This document shows positions 38,201 to 46,598 of a stretch of 47,103 nt of DNA, in pieces. The DNA lies in the NCBI GenBank assembly GCA_001516025.1, contig LOEU01000003.1:1-47103 (forward strand), read 5' to 3'. The notes beneath the pieces were generated by a model. The model searched no databases, had not been told where the DNA came from, and worked only from the letters and a program-made list of their open reading frames with translations. Both the position numbers and the translations under genes were made by a program. Position 1 is the stretch's first letter; every line of letters begins with the position of its first letter. The DNA comes from a bacterium BRH_c32 (GTDB lineage Bacteria; Bacteroidota; Ignavibacteria; Ignavibacteriales; Melioribacteraceae).

Positions 38201-38763
38201 TCTTCATCTGCGCTTTCTTGACCGCGACCGAAATATCCGTTCCACTCTGCGATACCATTAGAATCCACCCAAGTAGGTTGATCTGGCCAGACAGCGGGCC
38301 AGGTCTCGGGGAATACATTCATCGCAATTCCTTTACCGGGCTGATTAATAGCGGGATTAAAGAATCCGGGTATCGGCTCGAAAGTCCACGAAGTACCGCC
38401 TCCGGGAGCATAATCACCGCCGCCGGGACGGGAAACAGGGGTTATAATTACCGAATATATTGTATCTGTCCTTCCGTCATTATTATAATCTCTTATCGGG
38501 AGTCTTACACCGACCAATGGAGAAACGTCACCAACGTAACCGTTTGTATCATATTTCCAAGCTGCTCGGGGACCTTGATCGCCTGGTTGAGCGATTACTC
38601 CCCAGTTGCTAAAAATAGTTCTTATCTGATTACCTTTATGCACACCGGTTCTTCGGGCTGTTGCGTCTCCCCTCTGAATCTGTCCGAATGCATACGAAGT
38701 AACAAATAGACTTAGTATTACTAAGGTTATTAATCTGTATGTTCTATTCATAAACTTTACCAT
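35278..38763 (-). CDS. Giant secreted protein with T9SS domain, unknown function
   Basis: The 1161-residue product has a signal peptide (about residues 5-28; ATG at Met5 is an alternative start). It contains several calcium-loop-like acidic stretches (DNDGDARN, DNDLDGLIDE, DNDRDWNHEIDDLG), a fibronectin-III-like segment near residue 650 (PPDKPNVTAVPGDGKVTLYWD) and a T9SS-type C-terminus. That C-terminus reads PNPYIVTN, FTSSGSLVKTLEHDG, GVYFYLVE and KLAIIK. No catalytic motif is recognised. It follows the TonB receptor by 30 bp and precedes PorV by 21 bp, so it is probably the surface partner of the receptor, in the way SusD-like proteins cap SusC; however it shows no SusD motif. Confidence 0.8.
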   Translation of the reverse strand: MVKFMNRTYRLITLVILSLFVTSYAFGQIQRGDATARRTGVHKGNQIRTIFSNWGVIAQPGDQGPRAAWKYDTNGYVGDVSPLVGVRLPIRDYNNDGRTDTIYSVIITPVSRPGGGDYAPGGGTSWTFEPIPGFFNPAINQPGKGIAMNVFPETWPAVWPDQPTWVDSNGIAEWNGYFGRGQESADEESYFMMDDNKDEKMFVRHGFLPDPNDPSRKGQAIRMGVRGMQWSQFLAQDAMFWLYEIQNVGATTYEQTVFGTIVGTYVGADGDEWNDDVSFFQVRDAITYSWDFDKYIRPSANPRWQPNPNQVGYIAYAFLESPGNSVDGIDNDGDARNFLSSAPYFVENDFQPRTLKAGDKLVLIDVNKNYERTIFNMPNSVANVTSMGRTFRLVPDSTVLAEGNLVTGSAGFVLNRNAYDGIDNDLDGLIDENYQIHYRQYKADSRGTILIDTLNPVQYKDFAKGLGVTDDMIDESRADLKDNDRDWNHEIDDLGADGKPNTKDFGEGDGVPTPGEPNFDRTDVNESDQIGLTNFQYFVPAGDITMSNEDDMWRRLRPGSFDVPSSIVNNVAIRGEDGDFVYGSGYFPLLPGATERFSLALAFGNDLRGVIKTKRTAQLIYDANYNFPQPPDKPNVTAVPGDGKVTLYWDDVAEKTIDRLTKIKDFEGYLIYKGTDPDFIDSYKIADGEGNPKRYKPVAQFDLKNGIAGYFPSTPEVIEATLGVPFYLGDDNGIKNFWVDNDVVNGRTYYYAVVAYDRGDASRDIFPAETPKRISKDVTGAIVRDVNTVAVVPNAPAIGYVAPESGKELTRISGGSEVKPTYEVMNPFDIRDAQYEVTFVDSLVKGSPIAYAYQVTNKVTGRTMFNTPQPIKAINGTVFEGLNLSIDPSYQTLDSIKINQATTGWNSPKPIKTLNYSVATFSVSGFPAGVKDARDYRFVFYNKYDKSSTDKLLGLPLAAKRGNFEVYDVTEKSNPRLVPFAWITSDTTLSKGDRIFLSDYQSKRLTWAVSFTGDSTKTLGAGDTLRINFLKPITKEDKFTFTSVAASYNAEEAKNNLDKIKAVPNPYIVTNVYESPLPPQIRGRGERVINFINLPPNSKISIFTSSGSLVKTLEHDGSLLNGTVSWDVRTKEGLDVAYGVYFYLVETPEGGKKTGKLAIIK

Positions 38764-38793
38764 TTATTTTCATTATTTGATTACCAATTAATT

Positions 38794-41601
38794 TTAATTA
38801 AAGTATAGCGAGAAACCGAATTCCACTCTTCTAGGTTCGGAGTAGTAATCAGCTCTTCTATAATATTCATCCAATGTATTTACAATTTGCGGAGATCCTG
38901 ATTGCTTTCTTAAGAATTCATCCAAAGTAAAATCCGCCGTTCCGCTATCCTGATAAACGTTAGTCTGATTCTTTATATCAAATAGATTATAGATGCGAGC
39001 AAAGAAACTAAGTCTGATTTTTTCTGCAAGATCAAGATCATAAAAAGCTCTTAGATCAGCATTGAATGAAGAAGGTTTAAGCTCGCTATTTGTTAATAGC
39101 TTTGAGATATTTAATGATTGAGTAGGAGTATATGGGAAACCGCTTCCATATTGTGCTATTAAACTAAGCCCCCAACCTTCGGGAGCCGAATAACTGAATG
39201 TAGCATTGATCGTATGAGTTTGATCCCAATTCAATGATACAAGTTGAATCTCCGGCTGTTCGCCGCTGGCTAATTGATTACGCGTAGCTGCCGGATCCGA
39301 AGCATTCCCTTTTGCTGTCTGTAATGTATAATCAAGTGTAGCAGACCAGTTATTCATAAAACGTTTGGTAACCGAAACAACGATACCGCGAACGAAACCA
39401 AAATCACTATTAATGAATTGGCTATATTTGCCGGCACCGCCATAAAGAATAATTTCATCTGCTCTAGTTCCTGTTAGGTTACGGATATCTCTAAAATAAC
39501 CTGTTATATCCACTGTCAATTCATCAGTTAATGCTTGCTGAACTCCGACTTCACCGCTTACAGTCTGTTCCGGTTTTAAGTCGGGGTTGCCAGCAATACC
39601 TAAATTATCTGTTCCAAATCCGAATTTGTATTCGGGATTTGAATAGAGATATTCATAATTCGGAGTCTGGAAAAAGTGTCCATAAGAGAAATGAATTACA
39701 CCTTTATCTGTAATTGGGAAGGCAACACCAAGACGAGGAGAAAACTGCATCTTTGCCTCAGCATCTTTATACCAATATCCTAATCTCTCATTATAAGTCT
39801 TTGCTATATTTGCAGGATTTCTTGGTCTATAAATATCAGGGTCTGTTCTATCTGTCAAAACCTTTCCATCCGGTTCAAAATAATCAAAACGGACACCAAT
39901 ATTGACAATCATTTCATCTAATTCTAATTTATCCTGTAAGTAAGCAGAAAATTCAACCGGCTTACGTTCATATCTATTAATTGCAAGATTCTCGTCAGGA
40001 TTATTAATATCAGGAATTCTCATATTAACGTAAGGATTCAGAGATACTTGAGGATCAGGGATTCCATCTTCGCCCGGATCATAAGTGCCATTGCCATTAG
40101 CATCAATATATTGTAGTAAACTTGTATCATCATAAGAAACAGCATTCTGGTTAAGTTCAAAACCGAATTTCATCTGATGAATACGTGTAACCTGAGAGGT
40201 TAGATCGAGCTTCAATCCATAACTGTTAGTGGTACGTTTGAAATGTTGTGATTGAGTGCCGCCGGTCTTAAAGCTTGGGCTTTCTTTTGGCTGCTGATCT
40301 AATAATAAATAATGTGTGTAACGTGGGTCTCTATAATCTTCATAAACAAAATTTCTATACATCTTATAAAAATATGATCCGCTTAATTGATAGAAAGTAT
40401 TTGTACCAATTGTATGGGTCATACTCAATATACTTGTAGCACCGGAACGTATTCTATTAAAATCACCATCAGGATTTAATTCAAAATCATGATTATAATC
40501 TTGATAATGAACTCTATCCATTATATAGTTATATGTAAGTTTTATTTGAGGGATAGGTTTATAGGTAAGCTTGCCTTGAGCATAAACTTTTTCATTCCAA
40601 TTCATAGGAACTATCTCTTTATCTCCGGTTTCCTGAATTGTATAACGAGTTTCTACCGGTTCGGAAGGACCTTTATTTACAGTGATATCCCATGGATTAT
40701 ATAGTCTCTGACCTTTCATCCAACCATCAAAATAAACGTAACGTGCGTTGGTATAGAAATAAAGAGTGTTGGGAATAATCGGACCGCTTAAGCTCCCTTC
40801 ATAATTTCTGATTGCAGTAGGATTAAAATCATTTCCACCTCGGAATACGTTATCATTCTGAGTAAAATAATCACCGAAATAAGTTGTAACGCTTCCCGTG
40901 AATCGGTTATCACCTTCTTTGGTTGCTAGATTAACGAATGCCGAAAGTGCTCTTCCATATTCTGCATTGAATGCACCGCTTATAAATTGTAATTCCTGAA
41001 TTGAGCTTGCATTAACGTCCACAACCGTAGAACCATCATAAACGTCTGTAACAGGAACGCCATCGATAGCATAAACTACTTCGCCTCTTCTTCCACCGCG
41101 GACATTACCGCCCACCACACCGGCTTGGAGTTCTAAGATTTCGCTAAATTCTGTAACGGGCAATGCCGCTATCTCGTCCGATCCTATCAAGGATGTTGAG
41201 GCGGTTAAGTCTTTCGTTACTAATGGTTTCGATGCTACAACTACGATATCCTGTCCAAGCTCAACGCTTGTCTCGGCTAGCTGTATATCAATTTTTGTAG
41301 TTAAATCGATGGATACTCTTACATCCGAAAAAGTAACGGATTGATAACCGATTGCCGATGCCTTGATCGAATATGTTCCCGGTCTTACATTCAATATTGA
41401 ATAGTAACCTTCAATATCGGATGCAGCGCCGATGGATGTTTCCGAAACAATTATATTGACAAACGGTAATGGCTCGCCGGTATTTTTATCCAAAACTCTA
41501 CCTGCAATTTTACCTGTCTGAGCTTCTATATTGCTGAAAAGTAATAAAACAAAAAATACAAAAAAATACGTAACACGGTTACGTGCCGTAAAAAAGTTCA
41601 T
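38794..41601 (-). CDS. TonB-dependent outer-membrane receptor with CarboxypepD_reg domain
   Basis: This 935-residue receptor starts at ATG 41601 after a strong GGGAGG ribosome site; a GTG four codons upstream lies inside that site. After the signal peptide comes a carboxypeptidase-regulatory-like domain (GKIAGRVLDKNTGEPLPFVN). A plug domain follows with VVVASKP, GGRRGEVVYAIDGVPV and SGAFNAEYGRALSAFVNLATKEG, then a 22-strand-type barrel ending EFGFSLYFN. Similar receptors import glycans, peptides or siderophores using TonB energy. An acidic loop, DANGNGTYDPGEDG (about residues 490-503), looks like a calcium site. It heads the four-gene minus-strand operon. The LacI-type palindrome lies about 160 bp upstream. 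Confidence 0.9.
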   Translation of the reverse strand: MNFFTARNRVTYFFVFFVLLLFSNIEAQTGKIAGRVLDKNTGEPLPFVNIIVSETSIGAASDIEGYYSILNVRPGTYSIKASAIGYQSVTFSDVRVSIDLTTKIDIQLAETSVELGQDIVVVASKPLVTKDLTASTSLIGSDEIAALPVTEFSEILELQAGVVGGNVRGGRRGEVVYAIDGVPVTDVYDGSTVVDVNASSIQELQFISGAFNAEYGRALSAFVNLATKEGDNRFTGSVTTYFGDYFTQNDNVFRGGNDFNPTAIRNYEGSLSGPIIPNTLYFYTNARYVYFDGWMKGQRLYNPWDITVNKGPSEPVETRYTIQETGDKEIVPMNWNEKVYAQGKLTYKPIPQIKLTYNYIMDRVHYQDYNHDFELNPDGDFNRIRSGATSILSMTHTIGTNTFYQLSGSYFYKMYRNFVYEDYRDPRYTHYLLLDQQPKESPSFKTGGTQSQHFKRTTNSYGLKLDLTSQVTRIHQMKFGFELNQNAVSYDDTSLLQYIDANGNGTYDPGEDGIPDPQVSLNPYVNMRIPDINNPDENLAINRYERKPVEFSAYLQDKLELDEMIVNIGVRFDYFEPDGKVLTDRTDPDIYRPRNPANIAKTYNERLGYWYKDAEAKMQFSPRLGVAFPITDKGVIHFSYGHFFQTPNYEYLYSNPEYKFGFGTDNLGIAGNPDLKPEQTVSGEVGVQQALTDELTVDITGYFRDIRNLTGTRADEIILYGGAGKYSQFINSDFGFVRGIVVSVTKRFMNNWSATLDYTLQTAKGNASDPAATRNQLASGEQPEIQLVSLNWDQTHTINATFSYSAPEGWGLSLIAQYGSGFPYTPTQSLNISKLLTNSELKPSSFNADLRAFYDLDLAEKIRLSFFARIYNLFDIKNQTNVYQDSGTADFTLDEFLRKQSGSPQIVNTLDEYYRRADYYSEPRRVEFGFSLYFN

Positions 41602-41680
41602 GGTGCCTCCCACTAAACAGGGTAATATTAATATTCTTCGTGAAAATTAGTAAAAGTTACTTTAAAGAAAAAATTATATC

Positions 41681-41710
41681 TTATAATTAAATTATTTTTA
41701 TTTGCGACAA
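41681..41710 (-). promoter_or_regulatory. Candidate promoter of the TonB operon
   Basis: On the minus strand TTGTCG (41705-41710) is followed after 18 bp by TTATAA (41681-41686), about 80 bp upstream of the TonB gene start. The match is only partial to a sigma-70 consensus, and Bacteroidota promoters differ, so this is tentative. Confidence 0.3.
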
Positions 41711-41759
41711 ATTTTATATTTATGTTGTAAAAGAAGTATAAAAAGACAAAATTATCATT

Positions 41760-41773
41760 TGTAAACGTTTACA
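41760..41773. promoter_or_regulatory. LacI/GalR-type operator-like perfect palindrome
   Basis: TGTAAACGTTTACA is a perfect 14-bp palindrome with a central CG, the usual form of LacI-family operators. It lies between the divergent TonB operon and the parvulin gene, ending 10 bp before the GTG start of the latter and about 50 bp upstream of the candidate TonB promoter. The same core occurs at 1656-1669. Confidence 0.6.
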
Positions 41774-41783
41774 TCGGAGAAAT

Positions 41784-43634
41784 GTGAAAAGTTATATTAA
41801 AACCTTAGGTATTATTTTAGTCTTGATTTATTCTAATATTTTCTCTCAAAGCGCATTGCAGGATAAAATTATTGCCCTTATCGGCGATAAACCTATCTAT
41901 GAATCGGAATTTATAGAACGATTTGAATTTACACCAATTCAAAAAAAACAGATAAAAAACCTTATCCCCGAATTAAAACTTGAATTCCTTTATACTATAA
42001 TAGCCGAAAAGATCTGGGCAAAATATGCAGCTGAAAATAATTTCGATACGACAGAGGCAATCAGATATGCTCGCAAATCGATCGAAAAAATGTATCTGCG
42101 CGATGTACTATTCAATAAAGAAGTAAGAGAGAAAATTGTTATTGATAATAATATGATTAATATGGGAATCGAACGATTTAATAATCGCCCTTCAATCCGA
42201 TTTATCACCTCGCTCGATTCCGTTGAGATATATAGTTTATATTCACTCTTGAAATCGGGTGCCGAATTTGATACGCTCCTCTCCACTCGTCCCGAACTTA
42301 AAGAACAATCCGAAACACAGTCTATAAAATTCGGTGACCTTCAAGATTATGTCGAGGATGAACTATATAAATTAAAACCGAAACACTTCACTGCCCCTAT
42401 TGCAGCGCCCGACGGTTGGTATATTTTTTACGTCTATAATATAAAGAGACAATTGGCAGGTACATCCAAAGAAACTACTACCCAACTCGAAGAGATAAAG
42501 AAAATCATCGAAGAAAGAGAAACACAAAAAAATTATGACACATTCGTAAGAAGTTTTTTTGCGGGTAAGAAAGTCGATGCCGATAGCCGTCTATTTAATC
42601 TTCTCGCTTCCGAACTCGAAAAAGTATTTAAAGAAAAAGAATCGATGAGGCAGGTAGATAGCGCAGGACTTTATAATCTGAATCAATTTGACGTAGTAAA
42701 AATAGAAAGCGACATTCAAGGTGATCTCGCTTCCCCTTTTATCACTATCGAAGGTAAAAAGATTTCGTTAAAAGAATTTTTCCGTGATTTTGCTTTTGAT
42801 GGTTTAGCACTCGATGCGGTCGATAAGCTATCTATCTATAATACTCTTAATAATCGCGTGAAACGATTTATCGAATATGAACTTCTCGCCGATGAAGCAT
42901 ATAGACGAGGCTTGCAATATACTCCCGAGGTAACAAATGCAGTTGCGATGTGGATGGATAATTATCTTGCCCAAGCCGTTAAAGCAAATGCAATAGAAGA
43001 AATTGAAATTTCCGATAACACCGCTAAGCAATATTATTCCACTCTTTATAAAAAAACTGAAATACCCGTGCAGGTGAATATTATAGAAGTTTTTACTGAT
43101 AAATTAGAGGATGCAAATCGAGTGCTATTTGATGCTCGAGCCGGTATCGATTTTAAGTTGCTTGCAGATAAATTTAATAAACGAGAGTGGACAAAAAAAT
43201 CGCACGGTGAATATGGATATTTCCCTGTAAACACTTTTGGTGAAATAGGCAAGGCGGCTCAATCAATGGATATAGGAGAAGTATTCGGTCCGATAAAAAA
43301 TGACGGCGGATATTCGGTAATTAAATTAATCGATAAGAAAGAAAAAGAATTTTTGCCCGAAACTAAATCCTTCGCCGAAATCAAAGAAGAATTAAAAAGA
43401 AAACTCGCAGTCGAGAAAGTATCGAATAGGATTATAAATAAAACTGCAAAACTTGCTTCTAAATATGGAATTACTATTAATATAGACGTGCTTAATTCGG
43501 TGGAGGTAACGACAATCAATTCCTTTGCAATACGCATAATGGGATTCGGTGGGAAGACAACCGCAGTGCCATTAGTATCGCCCGAAACCGATTGGGTGGA
43601 TATATGGCTAAAGAAAAAGGAACCGCTCCCTTAA
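41784..43634 (+). CDS. Periplasmic peptidyl-prolyl isomerase/chaperone, SurA/PpiD-like with two parvulin domains
   Basis: The 616-residue product has a signal peptide (residues 1-21, ending NIFSQ) and a SurA-like N-terminal helical region (about 25-120). There are two parvulin domains: about 130-220 (RPSIRFITS...FTAPIAAPDGWYIFYV) and about 430-520 (IPVQVNIIEVF...GEYGYFPVNTFGEIG...FGPIKNDGGYSVIKLI). The second is the better preserved. It probably escorts outer-membrane barrel proteins, fitting its place next to a TonB receptor operon. The start is GTG at 41784 (an ATG two bases earlier reads straight into TGA), with GGAG only four bases upstream. The RNase HIII gene overlaps its stop. Confidence 0.82.
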   Translation: MKSYIKTLGIILVLIYSNIFSQSALQDKIIALIGDKPIYESEFIERFEFTPIQKKQIKNLIPELKLEFLYTIIAEKIWAKYAAENNFDTTEAIRYARKSIEKMYLRDVLFNKEVREKIVIDNNMINMGIERFNNRPSIRFITSLDSVEIYSLYSLLKSGAEFDTLLSTRPELKEQSETQSIKFGDLQDYVEDELYKLKPKHFTAPIAAPDGWYIFYVYNIKRQLAGTSKETTTQLEEIKKIIEERETQKNYDTFVRSFFAGKKVDADSRLFNLLASELEKVFKEKESMRQVDSAGLYNLNQFDVVKIESDIQGDLASPFITIEGKKISLKEFFRDFAFDGLALDAVDKLSIYNTLNNRVKRFIEYELLADEAYRRGLQYTPEVTNAVAMWMDNYLAQAVKANAIEEIEISDNTAKQYYSTLYKKTEIPVQVNIIEVFTDKLEDANRVLFDARAGIDFKLLADKFNKREWTKKSHGEYGYFPVNTFGEIGKAAQSMDIGEVFGPIKNDGGYSVIKLIDKKEKEFLPETKSFAEIKEELKRKLAVEKVSNRIINKTAKLASKYGITINIDVLNSVEVTTINSFAIRIMGFGGKTTAVPLVSPETDWVDIWLKKKEPLP

Positions 43635-44689
43635 TGAATATTAAATCAGATGCACTCATTCAGCTAAATAAAGCTTTGGATCAACTCACCGAGAATGGTT
43701 TTTCTTGCTTAGAGATTATTGAAAAAGATTATCACTACGAATCGAGCATTAATAAAGGTCAAGAGAAATTCAAACTCCTTTATTATTTCGGTAAGAAGGG
43801 ATTAAAAAAAGTCATTCAGGGCAATATTAGTTCGCCGTTATATAACGAGATATTGGAATTAATTTCGGAGGAATATGGACTCGGACTTCCGAGCGGTGGT
43901 AGTGTATATCCGGGTGAAGTTGGCGGAGAACGGGGTGAGAATGTTAGAGTTGGTGATGCCGCTGAAGGTGGTGGATATGGTGATAGTAGAGTTAATGGAA
44001 ATTTAAGCAAACTCGGTGGCGGGCATTCGAGTGGACGAGGCGGTGAGAATTATATTGAACCCGACTCCTACATCGGCACGGATGAATCGGGCAAGGGAGA
44101 TTTCTTCGGTCCGCTCGTATCCGCAGCGTTTTATGTTGATAGCATTCAATCCCAAGAACGATTAAAATCTCTCGGAGTACGCGATAGCAAAGAACTTTCC
44201 GATAAGCAGATTAGAGCTATCGCCGTAAACCTCAGAACTGAATTTGAAGGTAAGTATAATATCATCTCCATTAATCCCGCACGATATAACGAAATGTACC
44301 CGAAGATACTAAATATCAATAAAATTCTGAATTGGCAACACTCGAAGGCAATCGAAGGATTACTAGAGATTCATAAAATTAAGACCGTAATCACGGATAA
44401 ATTCAGCAAGCGCGAACTTAACGTTTCATTTAAAAGCGAGCATAACGATATCGAGTTTATTATGCTTACAAAGGCGGAGCGATATACGGGAGTGGCAGCG
44501 GCATCAATATTAGCAAGAGATACTTTTAACTTATGGTTCGAGAGAATGGCTCGCGAAGGAAGGAAGCTTCCCAAAGGCAATGCGCAAATAGTCGAAGTGG
44601 CCGCTAATAAAATAATCGAAGAGCTCGGAAGGGATGCACTTAATAATTTTGTAAAGCTTCATTTCAAAACTACACTTAAATTAAAATAA
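43634..44689 (+). CDS. rnhC: Ribonuclease HIII with Gly-rich linker
   Basis: This 351-residue enzyme hydrolyses RNA in RNA-DNA hybrids. It has the HIII-type N-terminal TBP-like substrate-binding domain (about residues 1-84). A Gly/Ser/Glu-rich linker of about 50 residues follows (86-138), then the RNase H core: GTDESGKGDFFGPL (starting about 148), RDSKELSDKQ, VITDKFSK and GVAAASILARDTF. The metal-binding Asp/Glu pair in TDESGKG and the later Asp residues are present. The linker is much longer than usual for HIII enzymes. ATG at 43634 overlaps the parvulin stop (TAATG), favouring coupling; in-frame starts at 43592 and 43604 are possible but would overlap the upstream gene more. Confidence 0.88.
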   Translation: MNIKSDALIQLNKALDQLTENGFSCLEIIEKDYHYESSINKGQEKFKLLYYFGKKGLKKVIQGNISSPLYNEILELISEEYGLGLPSGGSVYPGEVGGERGENVRVGDAAEGGGYGDSRVNGNLSKLGGGHSSGRGGENYIEPDSYIGTDESGKGDFFGPLVSAAFYVDSIQSQERLKSLGVRDSKELSDKQIRAIAVNLRTEFEGKYNIISINPARYNEMYPKILNINKILNWQHSKAIEGLLEIHKIKTVITDKFSKRELNVSFKSEHNDIEFIMLTKAERYTGVAAASILARDTFNLWFERMAREGRKLPKGNAQIVEVAANKIIEELGRDALNNFVKLHFKTTLKLK

Positions 44690-44727
44690 TTTTATAACTT
44701 TGTAGGTACGATTAAACGGAGATACGA

Positions 44728-45831
44728 GTGACATCAAAAAATGTAAAACGAATAGGGATACTTACAGGCGGCGGCGATTGCCCCGGGCTTAATGCCGTTA
44801 TACGCGGAGTAACTAAACCTGCACTCGATTACGGATTAAAAGTATTCGGAATTCTCGATGGATTTGAAGGATTAGTAGAAGGGAGAGCGCAGGAACTTTA
44901 TAATAAAGATGTTTCAGGAATATTATCAACAGGCGGTACGATACTCGGATCGTCAAATAAAGGCGACCCATTCCACTGGCCTATTATTATTAATGATAAA
45001 GTAGAGATCGTTGATAAATCAAAAGATGCTATCAGAAATTACGAAGCATGGAATTTAGATGTACTTATTGCAATTGGCGGCGATGGAACAATGCATATTT
45101 GTAATCAGCTTAGTAATATGGGAATGAATATAGTTGGTGTTCCAAAAACAATTGATAACGATCTTGAAGCAACCGACCAAACATTCGGACATGATTCGGC
45201 AGTATTTGTAGTATCAGAAGCATTAGACCGATTGCATACAACAGCATCCTCTCATCATAGAGTTATGGTAATAGAAGTGATGGGAAGATATGCCGGATGG
45301 ATTGCGCTCAATGGCGGATTAGCTGGTGGAGCGGATATTATTCTATTACCCGAAATGCCATTTGATTGGGAAGAAGTTTATGACCGCGTTCTTCAACGTA
45401 ATATGATGGGTAAGAGGTTTAGTTTAGTTTGCGTAGCAGAAGGTGCGAAACCAATGGACGGAGAATTAGTAAAAAGAGCAATCGATATAAAGAGAACCGA
45501 CCCAATTCAGCTCGGTGGCATCGGCGAATTAGTTGCGAATAACATTAGCAAAAATACAGGATTAGAAACTCGATATACAGTTCTGGGACATCTGCAGAGA
45601 GGCGGCAGCCCTACTCCTTTTGATAGAATACTTTCGACTAAGTTCGGTGTTTATGCAATTGAAATAGCACTAAAGAAAAAATTTGGCAGAATGGTAGCTC
45701 TGCGTGGTTCAGAAATAAAAAGTGTACCGATATCCGAAGCAATAGAAAGACAAAAATTAGTAAAACGAACCGATCAGGGGGTAACAGCCGCAAAAGCAGT
45801 GGGAGTAAGCTTCGGCACAAAAGATTTGTAA
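44728..45831 (+). CDS. pfkA: 6-phosphofructokinase, mixed-substrate group
   Basis: This 367-residue PFK catalyses the committed glycolytic step. It has ILTGGGDCPGLNAVIRG (11-27), GGDGT (117-121) and PKTIDNDL (139-146). The fourth residue of GGDGT is Gly, as in ATP enzymes, while Lys140 replaces the Gly of ATP-type PGTIDND, as in pyrophosphate enzymes. This mosaic marks the group III mixed-substrate PFKs. VMGRYAGWIAL and GHLQRGGSPTPFDR complete the substrate site. The start is GTG at 44728 with GGAG at 44718-44721. The actual phosphoryl donor cannot be decided from sequence alone. Confidence 0.92.
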   Translation: MTSKNVKRIGILTGGGDCPGLNAVIRGVTKPALDYGLKVFGILDGFEGLVEGRAQELYNKDVSGILSTGGTILGSSNKGDPFHWPIIINDKVEIVDKSKDAIRNYEAWNLDVLIAIGGDGTMHICNQLSNMGMNIVGVPKTIDNDLEATDQTFGHDSAVFVVSEALDRLHTTASSHHRVMVIEVMGRYAGWIALNGGLAGGADIILLPEMPFDWEEVYDRVLQRNMMGKRFSLVCVAEGAKPMDGELVKRAIDIKRTDPIQLGGIGELVANNISKNTGLETRYTVLGHLQRGGSPTPFDRILSTKFGVYAIEIALKKKFGRMVALRGSEIKSVPISEAIERQKLVKRTDQGVTAAKAVGVSFGTKDL

Positions 45832-45890
45832 ATATTGATAGTTTGTTCTCAGATGGTATCACTAATTTATAAATTTATTTGAATTTTTAA

Positions 45891-46523
45891 ATGGGTATTC
45901 CTTTGAAAAAAGAAAAGAATATTGAAGAGAGGCTTAGAGAAGAAATAAAAAAGAAATACAAGTCTGTAAGATCTTTCGCTTTAGAAGCGGGCATATTTCC
46001 GCAACAGATGCAAAATTATTTTGCTTGTAACCATATTCCGGGTGGAGTGGTTCTGCAAAAGATGGCTAACTTGGGAATTAATATTAATTATGTACTTACA
46101 GGAAATACTTCTACCAAAGGTCGATATCCCTCACACTATAACGAGTTTCCCTTATTAACTAAAATCGGAGATATCTCTTTAGGTAATTTCAAATTGAAAG
46201 CCGATGACTATACTTATTTTAATTATCCCGTAAAAGAAAAGTGCTTCTCTATGATCGTAAGGGGTGATAGTATGCTTCCTTTGCTTGAGGAAGGTGATAT
46301 AGTTCTTATCGATGCTAATTTAACTCCCGAAGTAAACGACTTGGTAGCGGTTCATTTTGTTGATGGCGATCAATTAATTAAGCGATTTGCTTCAGCTACG
46401 AAAAATGAGATTAAATTGACATCTGAGAATAAATCGTATGATCCACTCGTGATTAATAAGAGGAGAATCAATTTCCTTGCGCCTGTCATCCAGCTCCACC
46501 ACACCTTCAAAAGAAGAAGATGA
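45891..46523 (+). CDS. XRE-type helix-turn-helix regulator with S24 (LexA-like) peptidase domain
   Basis: The 210-residue protein has an N-terminal helix-turn-helix (SVRSFALEAGIFPQQMQNYFACNHIPG, about 25-51). Its C-terminal S24 domain has the catalytic Ser in VRGDSMLPLLEEGDIVLID and the catalytic Lys in DQLIKRFAS, so the dyad is intact. Family members (LexA, phage CI-like) cleave themselves when RecA filaments form. I could not point to a definite Ala-Gly or Cys-Gly cleavage bond, so self-cleavage is uncertain. It follows pfkA by 59 bp, possibly in one transcript. No phage genes surround it. Confidence 0.82.
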   Translation: MGIPLKKEKNIEERLREEIKKKYKSVRSFALEAGIFPQQMQNYFACNHIPGGVVLQKMANLGININYVLTGNTSTKGRYPSHYNEFPLLTKIGDISLGNFKLKADDYTYFNYPVKEKCFSMIVRGDSMLPLLEEGDIVLIDANLTPEVNDLVAVHFVDGDQLIKRFASATKNEIKLTSENKSYDPLVINKRRINFLAPVIQLHHTFKRRR

Positions 46524-46598
46524 TATTACAAATATTTATGGCTAAAAATATTATTTAATTATCGGTTTTATACTTTTGGATAAATATCTAGTATATTC

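Noticed and set aside
38077..38709. 210-codon plus-strand frame inside the giant T9SS gene
   Set aside because: Antisense shadow with no domain; the minus-strand frame has a signal peptide and sorting domain.
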